From JALORV01 sp963707445 (GTDB lineage Bacteria > Pseudomonadota > Gammaproteobacteria > Burkholderiales > Burkholderiaceae_F): a DNA stretch of 64,000 nt. The notes beneath the pieces were generated by a model, which saw nothing but the letters and a program-made list of their open reading frames with translations, searched no databases and had not been told where the DNA came from. The translations under genes were made by a program, and so were the position numbers. Positions 50,140 to 59,690 of the stretch are shown piece after piece (positions within the stretch are counted from its first letter, which is position 1; each line of letters opens with the position of its first letter). The stretch is taken from NCBI GenBank assembly GCA_963707445.1, contig CAVPPW010000050.1:62001-126000 (forward strand), in the 5' to 3' direction.

Positions 50140-50149
50140 CGGGTTGTAA

Positions 50150-51163
50150 ATGGAACTCGAACAACTGGTCAATGAGGCGCGCGCCGCGTTTGCAGCGGCC
50201 CGCCAGCCCGCCGCGCTCGAGAACGAAAAGGCGCGATTCCTCGGCAAGTCAGGTGCGATTACCGAGCGACTGAAGAGTCTCGGCCGGCTCGCGCCCGAGC
50301 AGAAACGTGAGCAGGGCGCCTCGATCAATCGCGCGAAGGAAGCGATCGAAGCCTTGCTCGAGGCGCGCCGGCGCGAACTCGCCGCGGATCAGCTGAACGA
50401 GCGCCTCGCCAATGAGGCAATCGACGTCACGCTGCCGGGGCGACTGCGCAGCGGTGGCGGCATTCACCCGGTGCTGCGTACCTGGATCCGCGTCGAGGAG
50501 ATCTTCGGCTCGATCGGCTTCGACGTGGCCGACGGGCCGGAAATCGAGAACGACTGGTACAACTTCACGGCGTTGAACAACCCGGAGAATCATCCGGCCC
50601 GTTCGATGCAGGACACGTTCTACGTCGACGTGCAGGACGCCGACGGCCGGCCGCTGCTGCTGCGCACGCACACCAGTCCGATGCAGGTCCGCTACGCACG
50701 CATGCACGCCCCGCCGATCAAGGTGATCGCGCTCGGCCGGACTTACCGCGTGGACAGCGACGCGACGCACTCGCCGATGTTCCATCAGGTCGAGGGCCTC
50801 TGGATCGACGAGAACGTGAGTTTCGCCGACCTGAAGGCGGTCTACACGGATTTCCTGCGCTGCTTCTTCGAGACCGACGATCTCGTCCTCCGCTTCCGTC
50901 CCTCGTACTTCCCGTTCACCGAACCTTCTGCCGAAATCGACATGATGTTCACCACCGGTCCGCGCAAGGGCCAGTGGCTCGAGATCTCCGGCGCTGGCGA
51001 GGTGCATCCGTCGGTCGTGCGCAACTTCGGGCTCGATCCCGAGCGTTACATCGGCTTCGCCTTCGGCTCCGGCCTGGAAAGGCTGACGATGCTGCGCTAC
51101 GGCGTCGACGACCTGCGCTTGTTCTTCGAAGGCGACCTGCGCTTCCTGCGGCAGTTCGACTGA
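50150..51163 (+). CDS. pheS: Phenylalanyl-tRNA synthetase alpha subunit
   Basis: Catalytic subunit of the alpha2beta2 enzyme. The N-terminal coiled coil is followed by the class II core with IHPVLRTWIRVEEIFGSIGF, THTSPMQVRYARMH, RPSYFPFTEPSAEIDM and GFAFGSGLERLTMLRYGVDD. 337 residues, intact, two bases before the pheT ATG. Confidence 0.98.
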   Translation: MELEQLVNEARAAFAAARQPAALENEKARFLGKSGAITERLKSLGRLAPEQKREQGASINRAKEAIEALLEARRRELAADQLNERLANEAIDVTLPGRLRSGGGIHPVLRTWIRVEEIFGSIGFDVADGPEIENDWYNFTALNNPENHPARSMQDTFYVDVQDADGRPLLLRTHTSPMQVRYARMHAPPIKVIALGRTYRVDSDATHSPMFHQVEGLWIDENVSFADLKAVYTDFLRCFFETDDLVLRFRPSYFPFTEPSAEIDMMFTTGPRKGQWLEISGAGEVHPSVVRNFGLDPERYIGFAFGSGLERLTMLRYGVDDLRLFFEGDLRFLRQFD

Positions 51164-51165
51164 CC

Positions 51166-53604
51166 ATGGACGTCTCCGAACTCTGGTTGCGCAGCTACGC
51201 CGACCCGGCGATCGATGGCGAGGAACTCGCCGAGCGCCTGACGATGGCCGGCATCGAAGTCGAAGAGCGGCGGCCGGTGGCGCCGCCGTTCAGTGGGGTC
51301 GTCGTGGCCGAAGTCCGATCGGTCGCAGGTCATCCGAACGCCGACAAGCTGACGGTCTGCGAGGTCGATGCCGGTCAGGCGTCGTTGCTTCAGATCGTCT
51401 GCGGTGCTCCCAATGTGGCGCCCGGCATTCGCGTGCCGTGCGCACTGCCCGGAGCGGTGCTGCCGGGCGGAGTCCACATCAAGGCGACCACGATGCGAGG
51501 CGTCGAGTCGCGAGGCATGCTGTGCTCGGCGCGCGAGCTCGGTCTGTCCGACGAGCACAGCGGACTGATGCTGCTGCCGTCGCGGGTGCCAATCGGTACT
51601 GATCTGCGGGTGGCACTCGCGCTCGACGATCACGTCCTGACGATCAAGCTGACGCCGAATCGCGCCGACTGCCTGAGCGTGCTCGGGATTGCGCGCGAAG
51701 TGGCTGCGGTCACCGGCGCCTCGCTGCGGGCGCCGCTGTTCGAGCCGGTGGCCGCCACGATCGGCGATCGCCTGCCGGTGACCGTAGAAGCGGCCGATCT
51801 GTGCGGACGCTTTTCGGGGCGGGTTATCCGCAACGTCGACGCGCGTGCGCAAACGCCGGACTGGATGCAGCAGCGGCTGCTGCGCAGCGGGCAGCGACCG
51901 ATCTCGGCCCTGGTCGATATCTCGAACTATGTGATGCTCGAACTCGGCCGCCCCTCGCATGTCTTCGATCTCGCGAAGGTCGTCGGGTCGCTGAGGGTGC
52001 GCTGGGGTCGCGCCGGCGAGTCGGTCGAGTTGCTGAATGGCGAGACCGTCGAAGTCGATGCGGACGTCGGAGTTATCGCCGACGATCGCGGCGTCGAAGC
52101 GCTGGCGGGGATCATGGGCGGGCAAGCCACTGCGGTGAGCCTCGATACCCGTGACATCTACGTCGAGGCCGCGTTCTGGTGGCCCGACGCGATCCGCGGC
52201 CGTGCGCGCCGGTTCAATTTCTCGACCGATGCCGGCCATCGCTTTGAGCGCGGCGTCGACTATGCGACCACGGTCGCGCACATCGAGTACATCACGCGAC
52301 TGGTGCTGGACATCTGCGGCGGCGATCCCGGTCCGGTTGACGACACCGTGGTCGCGCTGCCGCAACGACAGCCCGTAGCCCTTCGTATTGAACGCTGCCG
52401 GCGCGTACTCGGCATGCCACTCGCCGCCGAGCAGATCGCCGCGGCCTTCTCGCGGCTCGGGCTTACCTGGGAGCGGTCCGGCGACACTTTCGTCGTGATG
52501 CCGCCGAGCTATCGTTTCGACCTGGCCTCCGAGGAGGACCTGATCGAGGAGGTCGCTCGGTTGCACGGATACGACTGCATCCCGTCGCAGCCACCGCTCG
52601 CCCCGACGCGCATGCGGGCGGAGCCTGAGGAACGGCGGTCGCCGCATACGGTCCGAACGCTCCTGGCCGCGCTCGGTTACCAGGAGTTGATCAACTACTC
52701 CTTCGTCGATGCCCGCTGGGAAGCCGATTTCTCCGATAACCCGGAGCCCATCTCGGTGCTCAATCCGATCGCGGCGCAGATGTCGGTCATGCGCAGCACG
52801 CTGCTCGGTGGCCTGGTCAGCACGCTCGCATACAACCTGAACCGCAAGACCGCACGAGCGCGACTGTTCGAAGTCGGACGCGTTTATCGACGCGACGGCG
52901 CCACCGCGGACGGCCCACTCACCGTGCGGGGAGTGGCCCAGCCGCTTCAGGTCGCAGGACTGGCGTACGGGCCGGCGGATGACGAACAGTGGGCGACGGT
53001 TACACGCTGGATCGACTTCTATGACGTGAAAGGCGACGTGGAACGATTGTTTGCGCCGCGCCGCATCCGATTCGAACGCACCCGGCATCCAGCGTTGCAT
53101 CCGGGGCGCGCCGCCCACATCGTCGTCGACGGACAGACCGTCGGCGTCGTCGGCGAGTTGCATCCTCGTCTGCAGCAGGAATACGAGTTGCCGAAACCGG
53201 CGGTCGTCTTCGAGGTCGACCTTGAAAGCCTGCTGATGCGTGCGCTGCCGACGGTGCGAGACGTTCCGAAGTTCCAGCCGCTGCAGCGAGACATAGCAAT
53301 CGTCGTCGACGATCGGGTGGAATACGCCGACATCGAAGCGGCCATCGGCGCCCGGTCGCGCGAGGATAGCCGGTTGTCGGCACTGGCCGAAGTCAGACTG
53401 TTCGACGTGTATCGTCCCCGACAAGCGGTATCAAGTGCCGCCGAAGCGGTCGCTAACGCATTGTTAAATAAAGAAAAAAGCCTTGCCATCCGGATTGTTC
53501 TGCAAGATACTGAAAAAGCGCTCGGCGATACTGACGCCGATGGGGCAGTCGCTGCCGTGGTCGAAGAACTCGCGCGGCGGTTCGATGCCCGCCTACGGCA
53601 ATAA
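51166..53604 (+). CDS. pheT: Phenylalanyl-tRNA synthetase beta subunit
   Basis: Editing and tRNA-binding subunit. N-terminal B1 and tRNA-binding (EMAP-like) domain with HPNADKLTVCEVD and GVESRGMLCSARELGL, B3/B4 editing domain, B5 with YCxRLG-type AAAFSRLGLTWERSG, and C-terminal ferredoxin-like anticodon-binding domain with FQPLQRDIAIVVDD. 812 residues, intact. A GTTAAATAAAGAAAAAAG patch near the 3' end is unusually AT-rich. Confidence 0.98.
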   Translation: MDVSELWLRSYADPAIDGEELAERLTMAGIEVEERRPVAPPFSGVVVAEVRSVAGHPNADKLTVCEVDAGQASLLQIVCGAPNVAPGIRVPCALPGAVLPGGVHIKATTMRGVESRGMLCSARELGLSDEHSGLMLLPSRVPIGTDLRVALALDDHVLTIKLTPNRADCLSVLGIAREVAAVTGASLRAPLFEPVAATIGDRLPVTVEAADLCGRFSGRVIRNVDARAQTPDWMQQRLLRSGQRPISALVDISNYVMLELGRPSHVFDLAKVVGSLRVRWGRAGESVELLNGETVEVDADVGVIADDRGVEALAGIMGGQATAVSLDTRDIYVEAAFWWPDAIRGRARRFNFSTDAGHRFERGVDYATTVAHIEYITRLVLDICGGDPGPVDDTVVALPQRQPVALRIERCRRVLGMPLAAEQIAAAFSRLGLTWERSGDTFVVMPPSYRFDLASEEDLIEEVARLHGYDCIPSQPPLAPTRMRAEPEERRSPHTVRTLLAALGYQELINYSFVDARWEADFSDNPEPISVLNPIAAQMSVMRSTLLGGLVSTLAYNLNRKTARARLFEVGRVYRRDGATADGPLTVRGVAQPLQVAGLAYGPADDEQWATVTRWIDFYDVKGDVERLFAPRRIRFERTRHPALHPGRAAHIVVDGQTVGVVGELHPRLQQEYELPKPAVVFEVDLESLLMRALPTVRDVPKFQPLQRDIAIVVDDRVEYADIEAAIGARSREDSRLSALAEVRLFDVYRPRQAVSSAAEAVANALLNKEKSLAIRIVLQDTEKALGDTDADGAVAAVVEELARRFDARLRQ

Positions 53605-53609
53605 AGACC

Positions 53610-53996
53610 ATGCGAGACGATCGACAGATGACGACGGGATTCAAGTTTCCTGAGCTACCGACCACAGGGGCCGGTGGCCGCGCGGGCGATCGCGGCGTCA
53701 AGACAATGACGAAGGCCGAACTGGCCGAGGCACTTTTCGACCGACTCGGACTCAACAAGCGAGAGGCCAAGGACATGGTTGACGGGTTTTTCGACGAGAT
53801 TCGACAGGCGCTCGAGCGCGGGGAATCCGTGAAGCTGTCGGGCTTCGGCAATTTTCAGCTGCGCGACAAGCCGACGCGCCCGGGCCGCAATCCGAAGACC
53901 GGTGAAGAGATCGCGATCACGGCACGCCGCGTCGTCACGTTTCACGCGAGCCAGAAACTGAAGGCGGCGGTGGCTCGGATCGCGGGCTCGCACTGA
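53610..53996 (+). CDS. ihfA: Integration host factor alpha subunit with N-terminal extension
   Basis: DNA-bending HU/IHF-family protein. The core from MTKAELAEALFDRLGLNKRE through GFGNFQLRDKPTRPGRNPKT (the DNA-intercalating PGRNPKTGE arm) is ~96 residues. The frame starts 32 codons earlier at ATG 53610, six bases after pheT, adding a Gly/Arg/Thr-rich segment; ATG 53628 and ATG 53706 are alternatives. Location after pheT is standard. Confidence 0.95.
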   Translation: MRDDRQMTTGFKFPELPTTGAGGRAGDRGVKTMTKAELAEALFDRLGLNKREAKDMVDGFFDEIRQALERGESVKLSGFGNFQLRDKPTRPGRNPKTGEEIAITARRVVTFHASQKLKAAVARIAGSH

Positions 53997-54040
53997 GCGC
54001 CAGTCGTTACGTCTGAGCAGCCGACCCGCGGACGAGCTCG

Positions 54041-54421
54041 ATGCAACGCCACGAAGTGTCCCAGCTGCTCCCACCGATCCCGGCGAAGCGCTACTTCACG
54101 ATCGGTGAAGTGAGCGAGCTGTGCGGCGTCAAACCGCATGTACTGCGCTACTGGGAACAGGAATTCACGCAGCTGCGCCCCGTCAAGCGGCGCGGCAACC
54201 GCCGCTACTATCAGCACCACGAAGTCCTGCTGATCCGTCGCATCCGCGAACTGCTGTATGAACAGGGCTTCACGATCAGCGGCGCTCGCAATCGTCTGGA
54301 AGAGGGCGACCGGCACGCGCGGCACGATGGCAAGAACGGCAACGGCGCGCCCGTGGAACTCGATGCGACGCAACTGCACGAGGAACTCGCTGCCATTCGC
54401 AAACTGCTCGCTCCGGACTAA
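54041..54421 (+). CDS. MerR-family transcriptional regulator
   Basis: 126 residues, intact. Winged-helix HTH with YFTIGEVSELCGVKPHVLRY and RRGNRRYYQHHEV, followed by a short helix and a variable Asp/Asn/Gly linker. It is the MerR-like protein regularly found next to ihfA in proteobacteria. No effector-binding cysteines; target unknown. Confidence 0.92.
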   Translation: MQRHEVSQLLPPIPAKRYFTIGEVSELCGVKPHVLRYWEQEFTQLRPVKRRGNRRYYQHHEVLLIRRIRELLYEQGFTISGARNRLEEGDRHARHDGKNGNGAPVELDATQLHEELAAIRKLLAPD

Positions 54422-54449
54422 ATCCTCCGGGCCCGCGGCAGTCCGCAGC

Positions 54450-54455
54450 TATAAT
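54450..54455 (+). promoter_or_regulatory. -10 element of the tRNA-Pro promoter
   Basis: A perfect TATAAT, 10 bases before the mature tRNA 5' end. No good -35 at the usual spacing; a GC-rich discriminator follows. Confidence 0.6.
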
Positions 54456-54462
54456 CGCGGCC

Positions 54463-54542
<80 letters not shown>

Positions 54543-54589
54543 TTTCCAGCCGAGGTAGCCGGCGCGACACCGCGACCGGCTATTTCTTT

Positions 54590-55336
54590 ATGCGCATCCT
54601 GGTCTCCAACGACGACGGTTACCTCGCTCCGGGCCTCGCCGCGCTTGCCGGTGCGATGCGCCCCTTCGGTACGATCACCGTCGTCGCGCCCGAGCAGAAC
54701 AGCAGCGGTGCCAGCAACTCGCTGACGCTTTCGCGGCCGCTGACGGTCAGCACCGCACCGGACGGCGTCATCTTCATCAACGGCACGCCGAGCGACTGCG
54801 TTCACGTTGCGCTGACCGGCCTGCTCGAACAACGCCCTGATCTCATCGTTTCAGGGATCAACAACGGCCAGAACATGGGCGACGACACGATCTATTCGGG
54901 AACCGTTGCCGCGGCGATGGAAGGCTTCCTGTTCGGCATTCCGTCGATAGCCTTTTCGCTGGTCGACAAGGGCTACGAGCACCTCGATACCGCGGCGGCA
55001 ATGGCGGCCGAGGTCGTGCGTCGGCATGTCGAGCGGCCGCTGCCTGGCCCGTTCCTGCTGAACGTGAACGTGCCGAACCGGCCGCTCGACGAGATCAGGG
55101 GCATCGTCGCCACGCGCCTCGGCAAGCGCCATCCGTCGGAGCCGGTCGTGCGGACGCAGAACCCGCGCGGCGAGCCGATCTACTGGATCGGCCCGGCCGG
55201 AGGCGCCAAGGAAGGCGGACCCGGCACCGACTTTCATGCCACGGCCGACGGCTACGTTTCGGTGACGCCGTTGCAGATCGACCTGACGCACCAGCAGCAG
55301 CTCGACGGCGTGCGCGCCTGGCTGCAGCGGGCTTGA
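54590..55336 (+). CDS. surE: 5'/3'-nucleotidase SurE
   Basis: Metal-dependent survival-protein phosphatase acting on nucleoside monophosphates. ATG 54590 gives MRILVSNDDGYLAPG with the metal-binding NDDG. EQNSSGASNSLTLSRPL, INGTPSDCVHVAL and VSGINNGQNMGDDTIYSGT follow. 248 residues, intact. The frame is open upstream into tRNA-Pro, which is not coding. Next to pcm as in most proteobacteria. Confidence 0.97.
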   Translation: MRILVSNDDGYLAPGLAALAGAMRPFGTITVVAPEQNSSGASNSLTLSRPLTVSTAPDGVIFINGTPSDCVHVALTGLLEQRPDLIVSGINNGQNMGDDTIYSGTVAAAMEGFLFGIPSIAFSLVDKGYEHLDTAAAMAAEVVRRHVERPLPGPFLLNVNVPNRPLDEIRGIVATRLGKRHPSEPVVRTQNPRGEPIYWIGPAGGAKEGGPGTDFHATADGYVSVTPLQIDLTHQQQLDGVRAWLQRA

Positions 55337-55337
55337 C

Positions 55338-56030
55338 ATGAATCGTCCCGGAAGCTCGTCGCGAGATCCGTCCGGCATGCACGCTGGCCTCGCCTCGGCC
55401 AAGGTGCGCGACCGCATGGTCGACCGCGTGCGCGAACTCGGCGTGCGCGACAGCCGCGTGCTGGATGCGATGCGCTCGGTGCCGCGCCACCTCTTCGTCG
55501 ACGAGGCGCTGGCGAGCCGCGCCTACGAAGACACGCCGCTGCCGATCGGTCACGGACAGACCATTTCGCAGCCGTACATCGTCGCGCGCACGATCGAACT
55601 TGCGCTCGAAGGAGTGTCTGACCCGCAGCGCGCGCGGGTGCTCGAGGTCGGCACCGGCTGCGGTTATGCGGCCGCTGTGCTCGCGCAGCTATTCGGCGAG
55701 GTGGTCAGCGTCGAGCGCGTGCGCGCGCTGCACGAGCGGGCGCGCGAGAACCTGCGGCCGCTGCGTCTGCCCAATGTGCGGCTGGTCTTCGGCGATGGCT
55801 CACGCGGTGTCGAGCAGGCGGCGCCGTACGACGCGATCGTCGCGGCCGCCGCGGGAGATGCGATACCGTCCGCCTGGGTCGAGCAGTTGAAGACCGGCGG
55901 GCGGATCGTTGCGCCGCTGGGAATCGACGAGCAGCAACTGGTCGTCGCGATGAAGGACGAAAGCGGCAAGCTGGTCCGGACAGGCAAAGAAGCGGTTCGG
56001 TTCGTGCCACTGCGTGGCGGCCTCGCTTAG
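55338..56030 (+). CDS. pcm: Protein-L-isoaspartate O-methyltransferase
   Basis: Repairs isoaspartyl residues using SAM. Conserved VPRHLFVDEALASRAYEDTP, GHGQTISQPYIVA, the SAM loop VLEVGTGCGYAAAVL and GSRGVEQAAPYDAIVAAAA. 230 residues, intact, one base after surE. The first 15 residues are a Ser/Arg/Pro-rich extension. Confidence 0.97.
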   Translation: MNRPGSSSRDPSGMHAGLASAKVRDRMVDRVRELGVRDSRVLDAMRSVPRHLFVDEALASRAYEDTPLPIGHGQTISQPYIVARTIELALEGVSDPQRARVLEVGTGCGYAAAVLAQLFGEVVSVERVRALHERARENLRPLRLPNVRLVFGDGSRGVEQAAPYDAIVAAAAGDAIPSAWVEQLKTGGRIVAPLGIDEQQLVVAMKDESGKLVRTGKEAVRFVPLRGGLA

Positions 56031-56038
56031 GAGAGCGG

Positions 56039-56883
56039 ATGAAGGGTTGGGCGTACAGGGCGGTATGGGTCGCGCTTGGCCTGCTGGCATCGTGCGGCAC
56101 GCAGCGTCCGGCGCCGGTTGTCGACCGGTCTGGATCGGCCGACCGCGCGCGGCGACAAACCGGCCACCGCTGCGCCGGCAACGCCGGCACGCACGGCCAA
56201 GGATGGCGTCTACACCGTGCAGCGCGGGGACACGCTGTACAGCGTTGCTTCGTCGTTCGGCGTCGATGCGCGCGAACTGGCACGCTGGAACGGTATTGGC
56301 GAAACGGCGGTGCTGACCGTCGGGCAGGCGCTGCGCGTAACGCCGCCGCCCGCCACCGCAACCGTCACTCCTGTCACACCTTCGGGCACGGCAGAAGTCC
56401 GGCCGCTGCCACTTCCCGGCGTAGAGCACTTCTCCGCCGCCCGCCACGCCACACTGCCGCCTGCAGCGGCGCCGAATGCGAAACCCGAGGCCGGCCAAGC
56501 CGGTCGTGCCCGAGTTGTCGGTGCCATGGCAGTGGCCCGCACCGGGAAAGGTTCTCGAGACCTTCGACGAAACGCGCAACAAGGGCATCGACATCGCCGG
56601 CAACGACGGTGACCCGGTCAGTGCCGCAGCCGATGGCGAAGTCGTCTATGTCGGCAGCGCACTGCGCGGATACGGCAACCTCGTAATCGTCAAGCACAAC
56701 GAGGAGTTCATCAGCGCCTATGCGCACAATCGCCAGATCCTCGTGAAGCAGGGGCAGGCGGTCAAGCGCGGGCAGCGCATCGCCGAGTTCGGTCGCAGCG
56801 ATGCGGACCGCGTGAAACTGCATTTCGAGATCCGCCGGCAGGGCAAGCCGGTCGATCCGCTGCGTTACCTCCCGGCGCGCTGA
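56039..56883 (+). CDS. nlpD: NlpD-like LysM/M23 lipoprotein (two indels)
   Basis: Amidase activator of cell separation. MKGWAYRAVWVALGLLASCG is a lipoprotein signal with lipobox LASC. After an extra base near 56145 a LysM domain (YTVQRGDTLYSVASSFGVDA) and an Ala/Pro linker follow. After another near 56490 the M23 domain (WPAPGKVLETFDETRNKGID, VKHNEEFISAYAHN, VKLHFEIRRQGKPVDPLRYL) follows; the catalytic HxH is partly replaced, as in NlpD-type degenerate LytM domains. Corrected length is 280 residues. Confidence 0.9.
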
Positions 56884-56902
56884 TGGCCGGTGCACGCGGC
56901 CG

Positions 56903-57680
56903 ATGACGCCGATCCTCGTATTCGACATCGAGACGGTGCCCGACGTGGCCGGAGTTCGCCGGCTGCGTCCGGGTTGGGCGAGCCTGCCGGACGGCGAGGT
57001 GGCTCAGCGCCTGTTCGACGAGCGGCGCGAGAAGACCGGATCGGACTTCCTGCCGCTGCATCTGCACCGGGTCGTCGCGATCTCGTGTGCATTCCGCGAC
57101 GATCAGGGTTTCCGCGTCCGCTCGATCGGACAGCCGGACGATGACGAAGCTCGCCTGATCCAGGCGTTCTTCGCCACAGTCGAGCGCTACACGCCGCAAC
57201 TGGTGAGCTGGAACGGCGGCGGCTTCGATCTGCCGGTGCTCCACTATCGCGGACTGATGCACCGCGTGCATGCGGGACGCTACTGGGAGCTCGGCGACGA
57301 TGATCGCGACTTCCGTTACAACAACTACATCAGCCGCTATCACCTGCGCCACACGGACCTGATGGACCTGCTGGCGATGTACCAGCCGCGCGCCAGTGTT
57401 CCGCTCGACGATCTCGCCCGACTGTGCGGTTTCGCCGGCAAGCTCGGCATGGACGGCAGCAAGGTCTGGGACGCCTATCAGGCGCGGACACATCGAGCAG
57501 ATCCGCAACTACTGCGAGACCGATGTGGTGAACACCTATCTCGTCTACACGCGCTTCCAGCGCATGCGCGGCGTGCTCGATGACGCCGGTTGTCGCGCGG
57601 AAGAAGACTTCGTGCGGCAGACACTGACCGGTCTCGACCTGCCTCACTGGCGCGAATACCTGGCAGCCTGGACGAGTTGA
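56903..57680 (+). CDS. Predicted 3'-5' exonuclease, PolB-like (one indel)
   Basis: DEDD-type exonuclease of the PolB-like pfam10108 type. The first catalytic pair is in MTPILVFDIETVPDV, Exo II in LVSWNGGGFDLPVLHYR, and Exo III, in the next frame, in YCETDVVNTYLVYTRFQRM. An extra base near 57485 shifts the frame. Corrected length is 258 residues. The gene lies between nlpD and rlmD as in other betaproteobacteria. Its nucleic-acid substrate is unknown. Confidence 0.85.
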
Positions 57681-57681
57681 C

Positions 57682-59050
57682 ATGAAGCCCGGGGGAGCGT
57701 TCCGGGTCGAGATCGAGTCGCTCGACCAGGAAGGCCGCGGTGTCGGCCATCGTGACGGCAAGGCCGTCTTCGTCGAAGGCGCGCTGCCGGGCGAGTCGGT
57801 GCTTTACGAGCGCCGCCGCGACAAGCCCAGCTACGAAGTCGGGCGCATCATCGCGATCGAGCGCGCGTCCGTGCTGCGCACGGTACCGCGCTGCCCGCAC
57901 TTCGGCCTCGGCGCGGGCGCGTGTGGCGGATGCTCGATGCAGCATCTCGACGCACGCGCGCAGGTCTCGGTCAAGCAACGGGTGCTGGAGGACAGCCTGT
58001 GGCATATCGGTCGAGTGCGCGCCGAGCACCATGCTGCGTCCGCTTGCCGGTCCGCCGTGGCGCTACCGCTATCGCGCAAGGCTGACCGTGCGCTACGTCG
58101 CGAAAAAGGGCGGTGTGCTCGTCGGCTTCCATGAGCGGGCCAGCAGCTTCGTCGCCGACATCAGGTCGTGCGAAGTCATGCCGGCGCAGGTCAGCGAACT
58201 GCTTCTGCCATTGCGGGCGCTGGTGGGCGAGCTCTCGGTGCGCGAGCGATTGCCGCAGATCGAGCTGGCTGCTGCCGACGTCGAAGGCAGGCTTGCAGGT
58301 CGTGCTCGTGCTGCGCGTGCTGCAGCCTCCGAGTGCCGACGATCTGCGTCGGCTGGAGTCATTTGCGCGCGAGCGTGGCGTCGAGTTCTGGCTGCAGCCC
58401 GGGGGCCCGCAGACGGCGGTGCCGCTGACTGCGGCGCAGCCGCAGTTCCTGGAACTGCGTGCTGCCCGAGTTCGGCGTGCGGCTGCCGTTCTTGCCGACG
58501 GATTTCACGCAGGTCAATCATCATGTCAACGCCGTCCTCGTGAGCCGGGCGGTGCGCCTGCTGTCGCCTGAACCGAACGATCGCGTCATCGATTTCTTTT
58601 GCGGCCTCGGCAACTTCACGCTGCCGCTGGCCCGGCGCGCCGCGCATGTCGTCGGCTACGAAGGCAGTGCCACGCTGATCGAGCGCGCGCGCAGCGCCGC
58701 CGCCTGTCCATGATCTGGCCGACCGCACACGCTTCGTCGCGACAGAACCTGTTCGAGTGGAGCCTCGCCGACTGGGAAGCCACGGTCGAGGCCAGCGGTG
58801 GCGTCGACAAGGTCCTGATCGACCCGCCCCGGGAAGGCGCGCTCGCGGTGGCGCGGGCGCTCGCGGCCGCGTCGCTTGCGGCCTGCCCGGATCGTCTACG
58901 TCTCCTGCAATCCGGCGACGCTTGCGCGCGACTGCGCGGTGCTCGTTCACGAGGGCGGTTGGACGTCTGAAGTCCGCGGGCGTCGTCAACATGTTCCCGC
59001 ACACATCGCACGTCGAATCGATCGCCGTGCTCGAGCCCGCGTCGCGCTGA
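57682..59050 (+). CDS. rlmD: 23S rRNA (uracil-1939-C5) methyltransferase RlmD (six indels)
   Basis: SAM-dependent RumA-type methyltransferase. N-terminal TRAM domain (FRVEIESLDQEGRGVGHRDG) and Fe-S cysteines in CPHFG and ACGGCSMQHL are present. Later frames give WRYRYRARLTVRYV, FGVRLPFLPTDFTQVN, the SAM site DFFCGLGNFTLPLAR, VDKVLIDPPREGA and the catalytic Cys in VYVSCNPATLARD. Shifts near 58020, 58300, 58460, 58705 (possibly a lost base), 58890 and 58970. Corrected length is about 454 residues, ending at 59048-59050. Essential rRNA modification pathway but gene dispensable in E. coli. Confidence 0.9.
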
Positions 59051-59097
59051 TCCGCCGTCCGGGCGCACGATCGGGCTATTACTGCAAGTGTGCGTGA

Positions 59098-59103
59098 TAG
59101 AAT
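59098..59103 (+). promoter_or_regulatory. Possible -10 box for the ndk operon
   Basis: TAGAAT within the 191-base gap before ndk, the first non-coding gap of any size after rlmD. No clear -35. The gap is AT-richer than the genes (CATTTGTCGAGGTTTTTGAT) and is the likely promoter region of ndk-rlmN-pilW-rodZ-ispG-hisS. Confidence 0.35.
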
Positions 59104-59241
59104 TTTCGGCTGACCTCGGTCGCTGCAAGTGTTTCATTTGTCGAGGTTTTTGATTCGGTACGGTTCGGTCACCGAGCGCTGCGCGCGCGGCGCGGCTGCA
59201 CGACCCAATATGTCCCATGCGTAAAGGAAAAGGCTGAAGTC

Positions 59242-59669
59242 ATGGCGGTGGAACGCACCCTGTCGATCATCAAACCCGACGCAGTCGCCGAAAAATGTGA
59301 TCGGAAAAATCTATTCGCGCTTCGAAACCAACGGGCTGAAGATCGTCGCCGCTCGCATGGCGTGGCTGTCGCGCAGCGAGGCGGAGGGGTTTTACGCGGT
59401 GCATCGCGAGCGGCCTTTCTTCAAGGACCTGGTCGACTTCATGGTGTCAGGCCCGGTGATGATCCAGGTGCTCGAGGGTGAGAACGCGATCGCGAAGAAC
59501 CGCGAGCTCATGGGCGCGACCGATCCGAAGAAGGCAGCTGCCGGCACGATCCGCGCCGACTTCGCCGCCAGCATCGATGCGAACGCGGTGCATGGCTCCG
59601 ACGGCGCTGATACGGCTCGCGTCGAAATCGCCTATCTTCTTCCCGCAGATGGCGGTCTACTCGCGCTGA
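59242..59669 (+). CDS. ndk: Nucleoside diphosphate kinase (two indels)
   Basis: Transfers gamma-phosphate among NTP/NDP through a phospho-His. Begins MAVERTLSIIKPDAVAEK. At 59295, an A run appears to have lost two bases (EKNVIGK expected) or gained one, and the next frame reads VIGKIYSRFETNGLKIVAAR. The active His is in NAVHGSDG. A second shift near 59635 leads to FFPQMAVYSR and TGA at 59669. Corrected length is about 141 residues, standard. GGAAAAGG precedes the ATG. Confidence 0.95.
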
Positions 59670-59690
59670 GACGCGCAGCGCGCCGCCACG

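Noticed and set aside
51097..53424. 775-codon minus-strand frame opposite pheT
   Set aside because: Shadow of pheT; composition is Arg/His/Asp-biased and it lacks any family signature.
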